Assembly: GCA_017514805.1 (NCBI GenBank)
Contig: JAFWIP010000009.1
Span: forward strand, 23,754-87,753
Source of the DNA: Candidatus Saccharimonadota bacterium
Lineage (GTDB): Bacteria; Patescibacteriota; Saccharimonadia; Saccharimonadales; Saccharimonadaceae
Reading direction: 5' to 3'
Length of the DNA: 64,000 bases
Position 1 is the first letter of the stretch; every line of letters begins with the position of its first letter. The notes under the pieces were generated by a model. The model saw only the letters and a list, made by a program, of their open reading frames with translations, was not told where the DNA came from and did no database searches. The position numbers were made by a program, and so were the translations under genes. Positions 18,144 to 25,740 of the stretch are shown here, piece after piece.

Positions 18144-18788
18144 TTATTCTGGAAGGTTAAAAAGAGGAAGTTCGTCTATTTCATAGTCGGCAATCTGTGT
18201 GCGGCGAAGCGCAGAACAGTACGCACCGCAACCGAGTACCTTACCAATATCCTCTGCAAGTGTACGAATATAAGTACCACTACTAACATGAGTACGAATT
18301 TTTAATTCCGGTGCCTCATAGCTTAAAATATCCAAAGAATAAATCTCAACAGTACGCGACGGAATCTCGACTTCCTTACCTGCGCGAGCTAGCTTGTAGG
18401 CGCGCTGACCATTAACTTTGATCGCCGAAAAAGCCGGCGGCGTTTGCTGAATTTTGCCTAAAAATTGCGGAATGATCGCATCAATTTCTGCGCGCGCGGG
18501 TGCTGTTCCGGATACCGTAATCTCTCCTTCCGGATCACCAGTAGTTGATACTTCGCCAAGACGAATTGTCGCCTCGTAGACCTTATCAAGCTTAGTGAGC
18601 TCAGGTGCCTTTTTAGTTGCCTTGCCGGCAAGCAAAATCAGAAGACCCGTAGCAAACGGATCAAGAGTGCCAGTATGGCCGACTTTAACTTTATGCCCTT
18701 CGCGCTCAGAAAGAATGCGGCGAACGCGCGCAACGGCGCCAAAACTCGTCATGCCAGATGGTTTATCGACAAAAATTATCTCTTCCAT
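18144..18788 (-). CDS. truB: tRNA pseudouridine-55 synthase
   Basis: 214 residues, shorter than E. coli TruB because the C-terminal PUA domain is missing. DKPSGMTSF, the catalytic Asp in GHTGTLDPFATGLL, and TPPAFSAIKVNGQRAY are all present, as is SSGTYIRTLAEDIG. Makes pseudouridine 55 in the tRNA T loop. TAGAAT (18796-18801) ends 7 nt before the ATG. Confidence 0.93.
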   Translation of the reverse strand: MEEIIFVDKPSGMTSFGAVARVRRILSEREGHKVKVGHTGTLDPFATGLLILLAGKATKKAPELTKLDKVYEATIRLGEVSTTGDPEGEITVSGTAPARAEIDAIIPQFLGKIQQTPPAFSAIKVNGQRAYKLARAGKEVEIPSRTVEIYSLDILSYEAPELKIRTHVSSGTYIRTLAEDIGKVLGCGAYCSALRRTQIADYEIDELPLFNLPE

Positions 18789-18810
18789 TGGCTATATTCT
18801 AGCACGAATC

Positions 18811-19422
18811 TTATTCTTCAGTAGCGGCGCTATATTTCTGGAGGAAGAAAGTTAAATCATCTTCATCTTTTACATCATCAAGACGGTCAAAGATTACGCC
18901 ATTCTTAATATAAAGGAATGTCGGAGTTGATTCATAGTTTATTAAAGCTTTAACGCTATCATCTTCGGAAGTTTGATCTTCCGCTATATTGTAGCGGAAT
19001 ACCTTATCTGTGTCTCCGGCAATACTCTTAACGCGGCGAGCAAAGGCGTCGCAGTCCATGCTGTTAGCGTCGCTGACGATTAAGAAGCCAGTCTTGCCGC
19101 TATTCATCATATCGATAGTTGCGCCAGCAGTAAGCGTCGCGAAGCCATTCTCATCTTTCGAATTATTAGTGACTTCCGTATCGAAACGACCATTATAAAT
19201 ATAGCTAGCTGGACGAAATAGTTCGCGTACAGATTTGTTAAAGCTGAGCGAGACTACGAGCACCGTCATCGTAGCAACAAGTATAGCAATTAAAACATAG
19301 AAAGAGGCTTGGCTATGAATGACGCCGCATTTACAATTCTCGCAATCACATTTTTTTGCTTTAGCCGTAGCTTTAGGTGTTTTTGTTGCTTTTGATGTTT
19401 TATTTGCCGATTTCGTGGCCAT
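18811..19422 (-). CDS. membrane-anchored thioredoxin-fold protein
   Basis: About 203 residues from ATG 19422, chosen because TCTGGAG sits 7-8 nt upstream and a TATAAT at 19448-19453 gives a ~20-nt leader. A basic Lys/Thr/Ala-rich N-terminus and a CDCENCKC cluster precede one membrane span (about 47-70). The outer part has a thioredoxin-like order (GFLIVSDANSMDCDAFARR, then STPTFLYIKNG with a cis-Pro), but the CxxC is reduced to a single Cys. A redox or bacteriocin-accessory-like role is possible; activity is uncertain. Confidence 0.65.
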   Translation of the reverse strand: MATKSANKTSKATKTPKATAKAKKCDCENCKCGVIHSQASFYVLIAILVATMTVLVVSLSFNKSVRELFRPASYIYNGRFDTEVTNNSKDENGFATLTAGATIDMMNSGKTGFLIVSDANSMDCDAFARRVKSIAGDTDKVFRYNIAEDQTSEDDSVKALINYESTPTFLYIKNGVIFDRLDDVKDEDDLTFFLQKYSAATEE

Positions 19423-19478
19423 GAAAATTCTCCAGATAATTTCTTTCATTATAACACGCTTATGCTTATTTGCCTCGC

Positions 19479-19508
19479 TTGACATCAGCAGAATGAAACG
19501 CTTATACT
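19479..19508 (+). promoter_or_regulatory. promoter of the 19544 gene
   Basis: TTGACA (19479-19484), 18 bp, TATACT (19503-19508). The leader has AAAGGA 11 nt before the ATG. Confidence 0.75.
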
Positions 19509-19543
19509 TAGGGTAATCTAACCATAAAAGGAATTGACATTTT

Positions 19544-20074
19544 ATGAAGAGTAAAAAATCCTTGATCGCGGTCTTAGCAATCGCATTTATCGCGGGCATT
19601 GGCGGAACATTCGCCTATTTTCGCTTCACGGAATCATTTGACAATAAGTTTCATCTCGCTGCCGAAGTCGTAGAATTTACTGAGAAGTTTACTAGCCCAC
19701 AAGATTGGACTCCATGTACGGAAACGCCAAAAGAGCTCGAACTCACTAATACTAGCTCTTTTGCGATCAAGGCACGCGTTAGCTATGAAGAATATTGGGA
19801 AAAGCTAGACGAAACCGGTCAGCCAACTGGCGAAAGATTACCGGTACAAGTATCGGGAGAAGATGCTGCTATAAAGGATATCAATACGACCGATTGGCGA
19901 CTAAATGCTGATGGCTACTATTATTACAAAGAAGATATTGCAAGCGGCGCCAAAAGTAGCAAGTTTATCAATAAAGTTACTTTCAACTGTAATGCAGATT
20001 CAACTTATAGCTCAGCCCAGTATCACTTGATTATTAAAGTTCAAACACTTCAAGCTGACGGCACTTGGAATTAG
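19544..20074 (+). CDS. small exported protein with SipW-type signal peptide
   Basis: 176 residues. Lys-rich start, hydrophobic stretch at 7-22 ending GIGGTFAYF, then FDNKFHLAAEVVEF: the pattern of TasA/camelysin-like exported proteins cleaved by a SipW-like peptidase. Residues 45-170 resemble the N-terminal domain of the two large surface proteins at 25741 and 27690 (Q/TPCxExPK, RxxYxxYW, LxxDGYYYY, FNC). It may be a stand-alone version or subunit of the same surface structure. Ends in a terminator. Confidence 0.75.
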   Translation: MKSKKSLIAVLAIAFIAGIGGTFAYFRFTESFDNKFHLAAEVVEFTEKFTSPQDWTPCTETPKELELTNTSSFAIKARVSYEEYWEKLDETGQPTGERLPVQVSGEDAAIKDINTTDWRLNADGYYYYKEDIASGAKSSKFINKVTFNCNADSTYSSAQYHLIIKVQTLQADGTWN

Positions 20075-20089
20075 TCGGTTGACCGCCTC

Positions 20090-20117
20090 AAAAAATCTCC
20101 CTTTCGGGAGATTTTTT
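20090..20117 (+). terminator. intrinsic terminator
   Basis: Perfect stem AAAAAATCTCCC / GGGAGATTTTTT with a TTTC loop. It also runs up to the 3' end of the convergent RNase J gene. Confidence 0.9.
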
Positions 20118-20118
20118 C

Positions 20119-22281
20119 TTAGACCTTATTGATGACTGGAATCACGATTGGCGTATGACCAGTAGCATCGTAAAGAATATGTGTGACGTCTTCTTTGATT
20201 TCTTCCTTGAGTGCCTTAATATCGGCATCGGAGTTGACCATATGGTCGGTCTTCGCACGGAGATAGTGGCGAATCTTACCAATTAACTCTTCGGAGTTAT
20301 CGAGATAAATGAACGCACGAGAGACGATATCAGGCGTCTTGATGAGGCGACCAGTTTTCTTGCTAATTGTGAGAATTACGACAAAGATACCCTCGCGAGA
20401 AATATGAATACGATCCTTGACAACTGCTTCATTGACCTGCTGATCAGCGTCATCATAGAGCTTGTTACCCACTGCGATGCGACCATTCTTGCGAATCGTC
20501 TGGTTCGGAAGAAGTTCAACAATATCACCGTCGTCAGCGACAAGAATACGATCGCGCGGAATGCCGACAACATTCTCCGCCATCTCAGCATTATGCTCGA
20601 GCATATAGAACTCGCCGTGATATGGCATGTAGTTCTTTGGATGTAAATCAGTGACAAATTTTACATGGTCCTCATAGTAGGCATGACCAGAAAGATGAAG
20701 CGGGCCAATGTTCGTAAGGTGAGTCTTATTATGCTGGACAACCTGTGCGCCTTCACGAAGGAGACCATCGACCGTACCCATAACCTTTGGCTCATTGCCT
20801 GGGATTGGACTAGAACAGAAGACGATCGTATCGGTCGCCTTGATCTTGATATGGCGATGGGCGCCGGTAACCATACGGTTAAGCACGGCATTCATTTCGC
20901 CCTGCGAACCGGTACAAACAATCGTAACCTTCTCATCTGGAAGTTTTACGATGTCTTCCATCTTCATAATGGTATCTTTTGGTACCTTGATTGCCTTGGC
21001 GCGAAGAGCAACCTCGACGTTATTAATCATCGAGAAACCAGCGAAAGCGACTTTGCGACCACGCGCAGCGGCTTCCTTGAGAACACACTCAATACGCTTC
21101 ACCTGGCTCGAGAAACAGCTAATAATTACGCGACCAGAGGCATAGTTGTCCATTACTTTACCAATGTTGTCGCCAACATCATATTCGCTATGTGGATGCG
21201 TGCCCGGAACGTCGATGTTTGTCGACTCATTAAGAACGAGAGCAAAGCCTTCCTTGTCAGCAATTTCCTTGAGACGATCATAATCGGCTGGAATATCCAT
21301 CGGATTATCTTCGAAACGCCAGTCGCCCGAGAGAAGAATTGGACCGTTTGGCGTACGGATAACGATCGAACAGTTGCCCGGAATCGAGTGAAGCATATGG
21401 ACGAATTCAGCCGAAAGATGCTGGCTGAGCTTGATTTCCTTATGCTCAAGCGGATTAACGATGTTATAGTTCATCTCCGGAACATCAGGAACTTCCGACA
21501 TTTGCTTCTTAATCATGCCGATTGTAAAGCTGGAGCCATAGATTGGGATTAATGGACCAAAATACGGCAAGAGGTGACGGCAGGCGCCAATATGGTCAAG
21601 GTGAGCGTGCGTAAAGAGAATTGCCTTAACTTTATCACGATTGTCGTCGAGCCACTTGCTATCTGGAACCATGTAGTTGACGCCAGGATAATCAGCATTA
21701 GCAAAGAGTGTGCCCATATCAATAAGAACAATTTCGCCCTGGTATTCGATAGCGGTCATATTCTTGCCAATACCGAACTCGCCAAGACCACCAATTGGGA
21801 TAATACGGACAGCGTCTTTATCTGGGCGAGCAGTACGAATCTGCGCCATGCTGAGCTGAGCGCCCTTGAAGCCGTTATAGCGCGATTTATTGACCGGAAT
21901 ACCAATAATATGCTGGGTAGCCTGCGCGTTTACATCTTGGCTAAGCATGCGCTGATGGTGAACCATTTCGCCCTTGCGTGTGCTAACCATGAGCTTTACA
22001 TCATTGCGCTTCTCTGTTGCGGCCTGCTGTTTTTTGCCCTTGGACGAAGATTTCGCATTAGATTTCGCGTTAGAGGCCTTTTTTGCCGCTTTTGGCGCGT
22101 TTTTACCCTTTTTGGCGGATTTTGCCACTAATTTTTCATCTTTACCACCTGGAGCAAAATTCGCATTAAAATTGCGTTTCTGGTTCTCTTCAAACTGTTT
22201 TTTAATATCGGGAAGACGTTCGGCGCGTGATTTTAAGAGTCTTGCGCGACGCTCGGCCTCCGCTTTAGATTTATCGTTCAT
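20119..22281 (-). CDS. rnj: ribonuclease J
   Basis: 720 residues against about 555 for typical RNase J. Residues 1-150 are an extra basic Lys/Ala-rich region (low complexity at 45-95) that might bind RNA or ribosomes. Then the metallo-beta-lactamase/beta-CASP core: GLGEFGIGKNM, HAHLDHIGA, LSGDWRFEDNP, HLSGHAYYEDH and MPYHGEFYML. RNase J matures and degrades RNA. The transcript starts from TTGTAA-17-TATAAT (22389-22417) and has a ~100-nt leader with an AGCGC/GCGCT stem and AAAGGA near the ATG, suggesting post-transcriptional control. Confidence 0.93.
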   Translation of the reverse strand: MNDKSKAEAERRARLLKSRAERLPDIKKQFEENQKRNFNANFAPGGKDEKLVAKSAKKGKNAPKAAKKASNAKSNAKSSSKGKKQQAATEKRNDVKLMVSTRKGEMVHHQRMLSQDVNAQATQHIIGIPVNKSRYNGFKGAQLSMAQIRTARPDKDAVRIIPIGGLGEFGIGKNMTAIEYQGEIVLIDMGTLFANADYPGVNYMVPDSKWLDDNRDKVKAILFTHAHLDHIGACRHLLPYFGPLIPIYGSSFTIGMIKKQMSEVPDVPEMNYNIVNPLEHKEIKLSQHLSAEFVHMLHSIPGNCSIVIRTPNGPILLSGDWRFEDNPMDIPADYDRLKEIADKEGFALVLNESTNIDVPGTHPHSEYDVGDNIGKVMDNYASGRVIISCFSSQVKRIECVLKEAAARGRKVAFAGFSMINNVEVALRAKAIKVPKDTIMKMEDIVKLPDEKVTIVCTGSQGEMNAVLNRMVTGAHRHIKIKATDTIVFCSSPIPGNEPKVMGTVDGLLREGAQVVQHNKTHLTNIGPLHLSGHAYYEDHVKFVTDLHPKNYMPYHGEFYMLEHNAEMAENVVGIPRDRILVADDGDIVELLPNQTIRKNGRIAVGNKLYDDADQQVNEAVVKDRIHISREGIFVVILTISKKTGRLIKTPDIVSRAFIYLDNSEELIGKIRHYLRAKTDHMVNSDADIKALKEEIKEDVTHILYDATGHTPIVIPVINKV

Positions 22282-22388
22282 TGATTCCTTTTGTTTAAAA
22301 ACTTGATATTTATTCCCACACTAAAAGCGCCATAATAGCCTAGAATAAGACAAAGATTGTTGCGCTAAAAGTAATAATTAGTATCTAT

Positions 22389-22417
22389 ATTATAGCAAAG
22401 ATAAGGATTTTTTACAA
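22389..22417 (-). promoter_or_regulatory. RNase J promoter
   Basis: TTGTAA (22412-22417), 17 bp, TATAAT (22389-22394); start near 22382, giving a leader of about 100 nt. Confidence 0.7.
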
Positions 22418-22425
22418 GCAAAAGA

Positions 22426-22453
22426 ATAGGGCGCCAGATATAGACGCCCTAAA
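22426..22453 (-). terminator. probable terminator of the 22466 gene
   Basis: TAGGGCGtc / ggCGCCCTA stem followed on the minus strand by a T-rich tail. Weak compared with others here. Confidence 0.45.
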
Positions 22454-22465
22454 ATGTACAAGTTA

Positions 22466-22957
22466 TTAATGTCTCTTGCGGCTTCTCCAGTCGCTAATCA
22501 TTTTTTCCGCACTATAAATTACGGCTTTGTTGGGATCTGCGGCCTGTTGATATTTCGTCTCAATGCGGCCATACATGGCTTTCCTGAAACCAGACTCATC
22601 GTTCCTCGTTAGAGCTAACTTATAAAATTCATTATCTCTATGAGGGGGACAATCGACGCCGACAACTTTACAATACTGCTCAAAGTCAGTCCAAGCCTTT
22701 GCAAAATCTGAACGGATTTCATTAAATTCCCTCTTAATGAAATCTTTTTCTTTACGGTAGTAAACGCTTGCGTATAACGCTTCAACTTCGGGCGGCATCC
22801 ACATGTTCGGATTTTCTATCACGTAATAATATAGTGGATAGATCCGATTATATTCGCCCGAAACTACAAGGAACTTCGCCATACGAATATAGTAAATCTG
22901 CGCAGACGTCGTCCCAGTTCTTCGCCACCATTTACTCCTTTTCTTGTACGTAGGCAC
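22466..22957 (-). CDS. hypothetical protein, GTG start
   Basis: About 163 residues, basic, rich in Tyr and Trp, mostly alpha-helical by composition, no signal or membrane span. No family recognised. The GTG at 22957 is chosen over GTG 22966 because GGGGGTGAT lies 4 nt upstream of it and the 22966 GTG is inside that motif; an ATG at 22959 is out of frame. The promoter/leader resembles that of the gene at 10804. Confidence 0.65.
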   Translation of the reverse strand: MPTYKKRSKWWRRTGTTSAQIYYIRMAKFLVVSGEYNRIYPLYYYVIENPNMWMPPEVEALYASVYYRKEKDFIKREFNEIRSDFAKAWTDFEQYCKVVGVDCPPHRDNEFYKLALTRNDESGFRKAMYGRIETKYQQAADPNKAVIYSAEKMISDWRSRKRH

Positions 22958-23001
22958 ATAAATCACCCCCTTTTCTAATAGATTCGTACCTAGTTATAAA
23001 T

Positions 23002-23030
23002 ATTATGGCATAATCCGAGCAGATAGTCAA
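23002..23030 (-). promoter_or_regulatory. promoter of the 22957 gene
   Basis: TTGACT (23025-23030), 17 bp, CATAAT (23002-23007). The nusA -35 on the other strand begins five bases away. Confidence 0.7.
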
Positions 23031-23034
23031 TTGC

Positions 23035-23063
23035 TTGACGCGCGTTTTACCCCGTGCTACAAT
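23035..23063 (+). promoter_or_regulatory. nusA promoter
   Basis: TTGACG (23035-23040), 17 bp, TACAAT (23058-23063). It gives a ~83-nt leader containing GGCTCGAAAAGAGGC... repeats and an AAAGGA ribosome binding site. Confidence 0.7.
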
Positions 23064-23152
23064 AATCACATACAGATACAGACCGGCTCGAAAAGAGGCG
23101 GTGTTTTTAAGCCCGCGCCCAAGAAGTAAATATGGCGCAGAAAGGAATAAAA

Positions 23153-24274
23153 ATGAATTTAGACATCAAGCAAATGATCGCTATGGTCGATGTCGTCGCT
23201 GAAGAGAAGAATCTCCCTCGCGAAGTTATTATTGATGTGATTGAGCAGGCTATCGCTGCCGCTTGGCGCAAAGATAACGGCGAGAAAGACATGGATGTTC
23301 GCTGTGAGCTCGACCTTAATACTGGCGAAGCAAATGTATTTATCGCACGCGAAGTCGTCGAAGACGATGTTGCCTATATCCCAGAAACCGAGATCCCAGT
23401 CTCCGAAGCTAAGGGCAAGAAGGTTGGCGACAAGGTTGAAGAAAAAGTTAAGGTTGAAGGCTTCGGCTATGTCGCTTCCCAGACCGCAAAGCAGGTTATC
23501 ACTCAGCGCCTACGCGAAGCAGAACGCGATGCTGTCCTTACCCTCTTCGAAGATCGCGTCGGCGAAGTTCTTACTGGCACGATTGTCCGTGTCGAGCCAC
23601 GCGTTGTTCGCATTGACCTTGGCAAAGCAACCGGTATTATGCCAAAGCAGGAACAGATTGAAGGCGAATATTATGCCGTCGGTTCCCGCATTAAGGTTTA
23701 TATCAAAGAGATTGAGCGCAATGAGCGCGGTGCTCAGTTAATTCTTAGCCGCGGTTGCGCAGAATTTGTTGAATATCTCTTCCGTCAGGAAGTTCCAGAA
23801 ATCGAAAACGGTTCAGTCGAAATTAAGGCTATCGCTCGCGAAGCTGGCCGTCGCACCAAGATCGCAGTCGCCGCCACAATGCCAGGTATCGACCCAGTTG
23901 GTACATTCGTAGGCGGCCGCGGTGTTCGCGTTCAGGCTGTCATGAATGAAATCGGCGAACGCGAGAAGATTGATATCGTTAACTGGAGCGAAAACATCTC
24001 TGAGTATATTCGCGAGGCACTTAGCCCAGCTGAAATTCAGACCGTCGAAATCGAAGACAAGAAAGCAACTGTCTATGTCGCTAAGGATCAGCAGTCTATC
24101 GCGATTGGCCGCGTTGGCCAGAATGTCCGCCTAGCATCTAAGCTTACCGGCTACGACATCGATGTCGAGGTCGCCAAGGCGCCAGAGAAAAAGAAGAAAA
24201 AGAACGTTGAGGATTCTCTTCTCTCCGCTCTCGACGAAGTTGAGGACGAAGAGCCAGAAACTAGCGAAGAATAA
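23153..24274 (+). CDS. nusA: transcription termination/antitermination factor NusA
   Basis: About 373 residues. N-terminal RNA-polymerase-binding domain (1-125), S1 domain (about 135-200, VLTGTIVRVEPRVVRIDLG), two KH domains (about 230-340, including the VGxRGxRVQ and AIGRVGQNVRLASKL loops) and a short Lys/acidic tail. The acidic repeats of E. coli NusA are absent, as is usual outside proteobacteria. The start at 23153 has AAAGGA 6 nt upstream; ATG 23132 lies before this site and is less likely. Confidence 0.94.
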   Translation: MNLDIKQMIAMVDVVAEEKNLPREVIIDVIEQAIAAAWRKDNGEKDMDVRCELDLNTGEANVFIAREVVEDDVAYIPETEIPVSEAKGKKVGDKVEEKVKVEGFGYVASQTAKQVITQRLREAERDAVLTLFEDRVGEVLTGTIVRVEPRVVRIDLGKATGIMPKQEQIEGEYYAVGSRIKVYIKEIERNERGAQLILSRGCAEFVEYLFRQEVPEIENGSVEIKAIAREAGRRTKIAVAATMPGIDPVGTFVGGRGVRVQAVMNEIGEREKIDIVNWSENISEYIREALSPAEIQTVEIEDKKATVYVAKDQQSIAIGRVGQNVRLASKLTGYDIDVEVAKAPEKKKKKNVEDSLLSALDEVEDEEPETSEE

Positions 24275-24280
24275 TACACA

Positions 24281-24310
24281 AAAAATAGCCTCGTCGATGA
24301 GGCTATTTTT
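24281..24310 (+). terminator. intrinsic terminator (nusA end)
   Basis: AAAAATAGCCTC / GAGGCTATTTTT stem; T run on both strands, overlapping the stop codon of the convergent gene. Confidence 0.85.
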
Positions 24311-24543
24311 TATTCTCCTTGAATTTCGCAATTATTCGCCGATTCCCCAAATACACCAGCTTTATTTAATGTATCCATGCCCTCTTTGTTTTCGCAGGCT
24401 TCTTTTGCGCTAGTTGACGGATTGCCGCCATCAATATGATCGAGGACTATCTTGGCGCCTGCTGCGATTGCTAAAATTGCCGCAGCAGCACAAATAGCCA
24501 TTAAGATACTATGGGCGCCATGTTCGTTTTTTTCTTCGTACAT
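24310..24543 (-). CDS. small single-span membrane protein, unknown
   Basis: 77 residues: short charged N-terminus (MYEEKNEHG), one Ala/Ile-rich membrane span at about 13-33, then an extracytoplasmic tail with two Cys (EACENK and NNCEIQ) that could form a disulfide. TACAAT lies 8 nt before the ATG. No family recognised. Confidence 0.6.
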   Translation of the reverse strand: MYEEKNEHGAHSILMAICAAAAILAIAAGAKIVLDHIDGGNPSTSAKEACENKEGMDTLNKAGVFGESANNCEIQGE

Positions 24544-24566
24544 TACTATTAATTGTAATATCGTGC

Positions 24567-25718
24567 TTATGCTTTTTCAAGCTCGTCGAATTTCTTTTTC
24601 ATCGTCGGATTGCCGCGCGTGAGGCGTTTGATTGTAAGATTATCTAGTTTGCCTTCAGCGCTAGCGAGATGCTTGTCGGACAAAATAAGCGCATCGCGAG
24701 TTTTTTCGAGATCTTTGATTGCTTTGTTGATTTGCTCAATCGCCTCAACATGCTTCTTACCAGCATTTTTCATTGTATTAAGCCAAGAATCTTTCCAATC
24801 ATTCATATCTTTTTCGAAATTTGAGATATCAACGTCTTGATTCTTTACGGCAATGAGCTCTTTTTTATACTTCATAGAATTAAGAGCGGCATTGCGCAAG
24901 AGCGTAATAATCGGGATAAAGAATTGCGGACGAACAACATACATCTTTTCGTATTTATATGAGACATCAACGATGCCAGTATTATATAGTTCACTATCAG
25001 CCTCGAGCATACTCACGAGAACAGCATATTCGCACTTCTTTTCGTTGCGATCCTTATCAAGTTCTTTAAAGAAATCTTCATTTTTATGCTTAGTTGCAGT
25101 GGTCTCGTTTTCATTCTTCATCTCGAACATAATCGAGATTATTTCATTACCCTGCTCGTCGCACTCGCGGAAAATATAGTCACCTTTACTACCGGTACGC
25201 GCATCGTTATCCTTTTCGAAATAAGCACTCGGAAAGGCAGCCATACGAATCTGATTGAAACTATTCTGGCAATGCTGCTCGAGCGTTTCGCCGACCATCT
25301 TAGTACTAAGCTTCGCCTTCATATCTTTAAGACGTTCAATTTCTTCGTTCTTTACCTCAATAGCACCTTTGTATTTCTCGACTAGCGCAGTTTCGTTTGC
25401 CTTAGCTTCCGCCTCCTTCAGCTTGAGGTCGTTTTCGAGCTTATCGCGTTGCCTTTCAATTGGCGCAATCGCCTCAGCGATCGCGAGCTTCTTCTCGGTA
25501 TCAGTATTTTTTAGCTCATTTTTAAGCTTTTCGATTTCAGCTTCGAGTTTTGCTGCGCTCAGTTTCTGATCGGTTACAGCCTGTTTCTTCGCCTCTTCAA
25601 GACGAGCATGAAGTTCGGCCTCGAATTCCGCTCCGCGAACTTGACTCAAAATATCCGCATAGCTCGAATCGTCAACCTTAAAAGTAGTCCCACACTTTGG
25701 GCATTTGATTTCTGACAT
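24567..25718 (-). CDS. DUF2130 protein
   Basis: 383 residues. N-terminal CPKCGTTF zinc-ribbon-like motif (only one CxxC), long coiled coil at about 30-135, then the DUF2130 domain (about 140-330: FPSAYFEKDNDARTGSKGDYIFRE, FEMKNENE, DLDKDRNEKKCEYAVLVS). DUF2130 is a widespread family that looks related to restriction-endonuclease folds (D...E-K spacing in KGDYIF..MFEMK); the role is unknown. TATAAT (25725-25730) ends 6 nt before the ATG. Confidence 0.85.
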   Translation of the reverse strand: MSEIKCPKCGTTFKVDDSSYADILSQVRGAEFEAELHARLEEAKKQAVTDQKLSAAKLEAEIEKLKNELKNTDTEKKLAIAEAIAPIERQRDKLENDLKLKEAEAKANETALVEKYKGAIEVKNEEIERLKDMKAKLSTKMVGETLEQHCQNSFNQIRMAAFPSAYFEKDNDARTGSKGDYIFRECDEQGNEIISIMFEMKNENETTATKHKNEDFFKELDKDRNEKKCEYAVLVSMLEADSELYNTGIVDVSYKYEKMYVVRPQFFIPIITLLRNAALNSMKYKKELIAVKNQDVDISNFEKDMNDWKDSWLNTMKNAGKKHVEAIEQINKAIKDLEKTRDALILSDKHLASAEGKLDNLTIKRLTRGNPTMKKKFDELEKA

Positions 25719-25740
25719 ACTTTAATTATAGCGCAAACAG

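Noticed and set aside
20665..21552. 295-residue plus-strand ORF
   Set aside because: Lies wholly inside RNase J on the other strand, has no promoter or ribosome binding site and no protein-like motif.
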